Shown here: in pieces, positions 7,498 to 8,919 of the stretch
Numbering within the stretch: position 1 is the stretch's first letter
Layout of the letters: each line of letters begins with the position of its first letter
NCBI GenBank assembly: GCA_964524185.1
Contig: CAZGCI010000130.1
Coordinates: forward strand, 1-8,919
Source of the DNA: Thiohalocapsa sp964524185
Lineage (GTDB): Bacteria > Pseudomonadota > Gammaproteobacteria > Chromatiales > Chromatiaceae
DNA: 8,919 bases
Direction: 5' to 3'
Translations under genes and position numbers: made by a program
The notes under the pieces: model-generated
Database searches by the model: none
Told to the model about the DNA's origin: nothing
The model's input: only the letters and a program-made list of their open reading frames with translations

Positions 7498-7850
7498 AAA
7501 TACCAAGCGCCATCGTTTTGGTCGCCATGAGCGCGGTCACACTTCCCAGCCTCCTGTTGGCCGCTGATCCAGCGGCAGGCAAGGCCGGTTGGACCAAGGA
7601 GTACGCACAGTCGGACGGCTCGGCGGCGCGCAGTTGCGCTAGCTGTCACGGACGCGATCTGACCCAGCCGGGCCGTCAGGCCAATACCGGCAAGGTCATT
7701 GAACCGCTCGCCCCCTCCGAGAATCCGCAGCGACTCACCGATCCGGCGAAGGTCGAGAAGTGGCTGCGGCGCAACTGCCGCTGGACCCTGGGGCGTGAAT
7801 GCACGGCCACTGAAAAGACCGATTTCATCGCCTACATCAAGACGCAATAA
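7494..7850 (+). CDS. shp: SHP-type monohaem cytochrome c (DUF1924 family)
   Basis: A 118-aa periplasmic cytochrome c. Residues 1-23 form a signal peptide (cleavage near LLAA/DP). One c-type haem site, CASCH, is at 48-52. It is followed by a long loop with no methionine, so no Met sixth ligand is available. The C-terminal part KWLRRNCRWTLGRECTATEK matches the sphaeroides haem protein (SHP) pattern. In the SHP family an Asn serves as a displaceable haem ligand and the ferrous haem binds O2 or NO. By position N94 (RRNC) is the equivalent, and C95 and C103 could form a disulfide. The start overlaps the cytochrome b561 stop and the dihaem cytochrome follows, giving the known b561-SHP-DHC set. The physiological substrate of SHP is not settled. 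The symbol rests on motif recognition and gene order. Confidence 0.87.
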   Translation: MKIPSAIVLVAMSAVTLPSLLLAADPAAGKAGWTKEYAQSDGSAARSCASCHGRDLTQPGRQANTGKVIEPLAPSENPQRLTDPAKVEKWLRRNCRWTLGRECTATEKTDFIAYIKTQ

Positions 7851-7881
7851 GCGGAAACGCACGCAATCGGAGACCAGACCC

Positions 7882-8457
7882 ATGAACCATCCGAAAGAGA
7901 TCCTGACCCTTCTGACCCTCGGCCTCTTCACCTTAGGGGCCGCTAGCGTCGCCTTCAGTGATGATGATGACAATGACCGGCGCGGCAAGTGGAGGCAGCC
8001 GCGTGCCGATTTCGCTCCGGTGACCAACGCCGCCTATCGTGAGGAGTGTGGTGCCTGCCACATGGCCTATCCGCCGGGTCTACTGCCATCCCGCGCCTGG
8101 AGAGCGATCATGTCACCCGATGGGCTCGTGAATCACTATGGCGACGACGCGTCGCTGACAGGCGCACTCCGCACCGAGATCAGCGCTTATCTGACCGGCA
8201 ATGCGGCCGACCGCTCGAGCGGCAAACGAGCAAAGAAGTTTAGTGAGCTCGGCGTCGGGGCCGGCGGCAATCTGCCGCGCATCAGCAAAAACCCCTACTT
8301 CGTGAAAAAGCACGACGAGATCCCGGCGCGTCTGGTGAAGGACAATCCCGAGGTGGTCAGCTTCAGCCACTGCAACAATTGCCATCGCAAAGCAGCGCAG
8401 GGCGATTACAGTGAACGTCAGATCAATATCCCGGGCCACGGACCCTGGGAGGATTGA
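7882..8457 (+). CDS. dhc: DHC-type dihaem cytochrome c
   Basis: A 191-aa periplasmic dihaem cytochrome c. The signal peptide is residues 1-26 (core ILTLLTLGLFTLGAASVAF) and is followed by an acidic DDDDNDRR stretch at the mature N-terminus. The two haem-binding motifs are CGACH (56-60, in YREECGACHMAYPPGLLPSRAW) and CNNCH (164-168), close to the C-terminus, as in the DHC family. DHC is known as the electron donor to SHP, and here the SHP-type gene lies 31 bp upstream. The ATG at 7882 is chosen because a Shine-Dalgarno-like CGGAGA (7868-7873) lies 8 bp upstream and a proper signal peptide follows. A longer in-frame extension back to 7699 would overlap the SHP gene and has no export signal. Just after its stop, sequence resembling the RND permease 3' end begins. 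Confidence 0.92.
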   Translation: MNHPKEILTLLTLGLFTLGAASVAFSDDDDNDRRGKWRQPRADFAPVTNAAYREECGACHMAYPPGLLPSRAWRAIMSPDGLVNHYGDDASLTGALRTEISAYLTGNAADRSSGKRAKKFSELGVGAGGNLPRISKNPYFVKKHDEIPARLVKDNPEVVSFSHCNNCHRKAAQGDYSERQINIPGHGPWED

Positions 8458-8460
8458 GTC

Positions 8461-8629
8461 GCCTCTACGGTTCGTGAAGCATTGGAGGTCGGGTGCCACT
8501 CTTGTTCGCAAGCGGGCCGGGCATCAGAGATACAGCGCTCGCTGGCGATTGTCATTCAGCGGCGGGCTAGCGCCTTATCCGGCATCGATGCCGCGCCGGC
8601 CGCGAAGCCTGTATCTGCGCTTTGGCTGA
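8461..8629 (+). pseudogene. Decayed 3' end of a second heavy-metal RND permease
   Basis: This stretch aligns with the end of the intact permease (about 3664-3836). For example, 8487-8522 matches 3696-3731 at 31 of 36 bases, and 8608-8645 matches 3815-3852 at 34 of 38. Pieced across frames it reads SIGGRVPLLFASGPG, then SEIQRSLAIVI, then GGL, then 12 poorly conserved residues, then SLYLRFG-stop. The intact protein reads SIAAFGLVPLLFATGPG, SEVQRPLAIVV, GGL and ILYRRFG-stop. At least two one-base insertions break the frame (near 8523 and near 8556), and two codons are missing near 8484. The left edge is uncertain but falls within a few bases of the DHC stop. It cannot encode a working protein. 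The divergence argues for an old paralogue, not a very recent duplication. Confidence 0.82.
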
Positions 8630-8630
8630 A

Positions 8631-8662
8631 GAGCCCGCATGCCGAGCGGGCTCCGTCTTTTT
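8631..8662 (+). terminator. Intrinsic terminator after the cytochrome operon
   Basis: GAGCCCGC (8631-8638) and GCGGGCTC (8646-8653) form a perfect 8-bp stem with a 7-base loop. It is followed after four bases by a run of five T within CTTTTTATT. It lies about 175 bp after the DHC stop, on the same strand, and would end the b561-SHP-DHC transcript. The stem is made from the relic of the DUF3240 ribosome binding site and first codons. The intact counterpart at 3838-3860 does not form this stem. Confidence 0.75.
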
Positions 8663-8735
8663 ATTCTGCCTAAGGCGCTGGAAGGATAACCGTCACACAT
8701 GGTCGCCAGCGCCGCGCGATGGCTTTGCCTACAAC
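8639..8735 (+). pseudogene. Decayed 5' part of a second DUF3240 gene
   Basis: Directly after the permease relic, an ATG in the same place as the intact DUF3240 start opens MPSGLRLFILPKALEG followed by TAA (8687-8689). The intact protein begins MSNLLLHLIVPTALED; seven of the sixteen residues agree, including the P-x-ALE motif. After a one-base shift the similarity continues weakly: a Trp aligns with that of AEWLLE, and GCGCGATG...GGCTTT resembles the intact gene around 3920-3943 with a short deletion. Beyond about 8735 I cannot follow it. The order and spacing (permease stop, 9 bp, DUF3240 start) are the same as in the intact pair, which supports a shared origin. Confidence 0.65.
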
Positions 8736-8773
8736 AGCGACGTGCGCGTCAGCTTGGCAAACTTAACCCAGCT

Positions 8774-8802
8774 TTGACACGTCGCTGAGAAATTTCTATT
8801 TA
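8774..8802 (+). promoter_or_regulatory. Possible sigma70-type promoter for a gene beyond the window
   Basis: A consensus -35 hexamer TTGACA (8774-8779) is followed after 17 bp by TATTTA (8797-8802), which matches the -10 consensus only in its first three bases. It sits downstream of the terminator in DNA that turns AT-rich. Together with the ribosome binding site at the window edge it suggests a transcript with a leader of roughly 110 nt. The -10 is weak, so this is tentative. Confidence 0.4.
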
Positions 8803-8818
8803 GGACAATTGCGAAAAA

Positions 8819-8834
8819 AGGTTCCAAGGTTCCA
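8819..8834 (+). repeat. Short tandem repeat AGGTTCCA x2
   Basis: Two exact adjacent copies of AGGTTCCA lie in the leader region before the window end. They could be a slippage product or a small protein-binding site. Nothing else in the window repeats this sequence. Confidence 0.4.
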
Positions 8835-8911
8835 GGCTCAATTAAATCTGAAGCGGGAGCCCACCCAGGGCAATCGCATCAGAGCCTTACCATATACTTC
8901 TAGACGCTATT

Positions 8912-8916
8912 GGAGG
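8912..8916 (+). promoter_or_regulatory. Strong Shine-Dalgarno sequence at the window edge
   Basis: GGAGG followed by AAA ends the window. With the promoter-like element at 8774-8802 it suggests that a + strand gene starts within a few bases beyond base 8919. No start codon is visible inside the window. Confidence 0.5.
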
Positions 8917-8919
8917 AAA

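Noticed and set aside
7699..7881. N-terminal extension of the dihaem cytochrome
   Set aside because: It overlaps the SHP gene in another frame and encodes an Arg/Pro-rich stretch. The ATG at 7882 gives a proper signal peptide and has a ribosome binding site.
8411..8673. Two small overlapping + strand frames (72 and 63 codons) after the dihaem cytochrome as possible new small proteins
   Set aside because: Their recognisable parts (SEIQRSLAIVI in one, GGL and LYLRFG in the other) are pieces of the same decayed permease end split by frameshifts.

Overview
The window looks like chromosomal DNA of a GC-rich proteobacterium. The combination of a heavy-metal RND pump followed by a DUF3240 gene, and a cytochrome b561 / SHP / DHC set, suggests a gamma- or betaproteobacterium, possibly a purple sulfur bacterium. 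That assignment is an inference from gene content, not a sequence match. All recognised intact genes are on the + strand.

Region 1 (1-4148) is the 3' part of a metal-efflux operon. It holds the C-terminal two thirds or so of a periplasmic adaptor (cut by the window edge), a complete CzcA/CusA-type RND permease whose start overlaps the adaptor stop by one base (TGATG), and a small DUF3240 protein translated from a ribosome binding site that overlaps the permease stop.

Region 2 (4149-6654) is a regulatory operon: a secreted PepSY-domain protein, an OmpR/PhoB-type response regulator and a membrane histidine kinase. The last two overlap by four bases. A direct repeat with an 11-bp period (GTCAGC-N5-GTCAGC) lies about 65 bp upstream of the PepSY start.

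Region 3 (6655-8457) is an electron-transfer operon: a membrane cytochrome b561, an SHP-type monohaem cytochrome c (DUF1924 family) and a DHC-type dihaem cytochrome c. The 201-bp gap before it carries a second copy of the same 11-bp-period repeat in inverted orientation. The simplest reading is that the neighbouring response regulator controls both its own operon and the cytochromes. The likely electron route is quinol to cytochrome b561 to DHC to SHP, with SHP able to bind a small ligand at its haem.

Region 4 (8458-8919) has no intact gene but is not empty. From just after the DHC stop to about 8735 it is a frameshifted, decayed copy of the permease 3' end joined to the start of DUF3240, in the same order and spacing as the intact pair at 3660-3960. 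A good intrinsic terminator has formed inside this relic. The last 150 bp are visibly AT-richer, with a promoter-like pair of hexamers and a strong Shine-Dalgarno sequence at the very edge, so another + strand gene probably starts just outside.

The most noteworthy results are the RND-DUF3240 relic, which flanks the regulatory and cytochrome genes with homologous ends about 4.79 kb apart, and the shared repeat operator.
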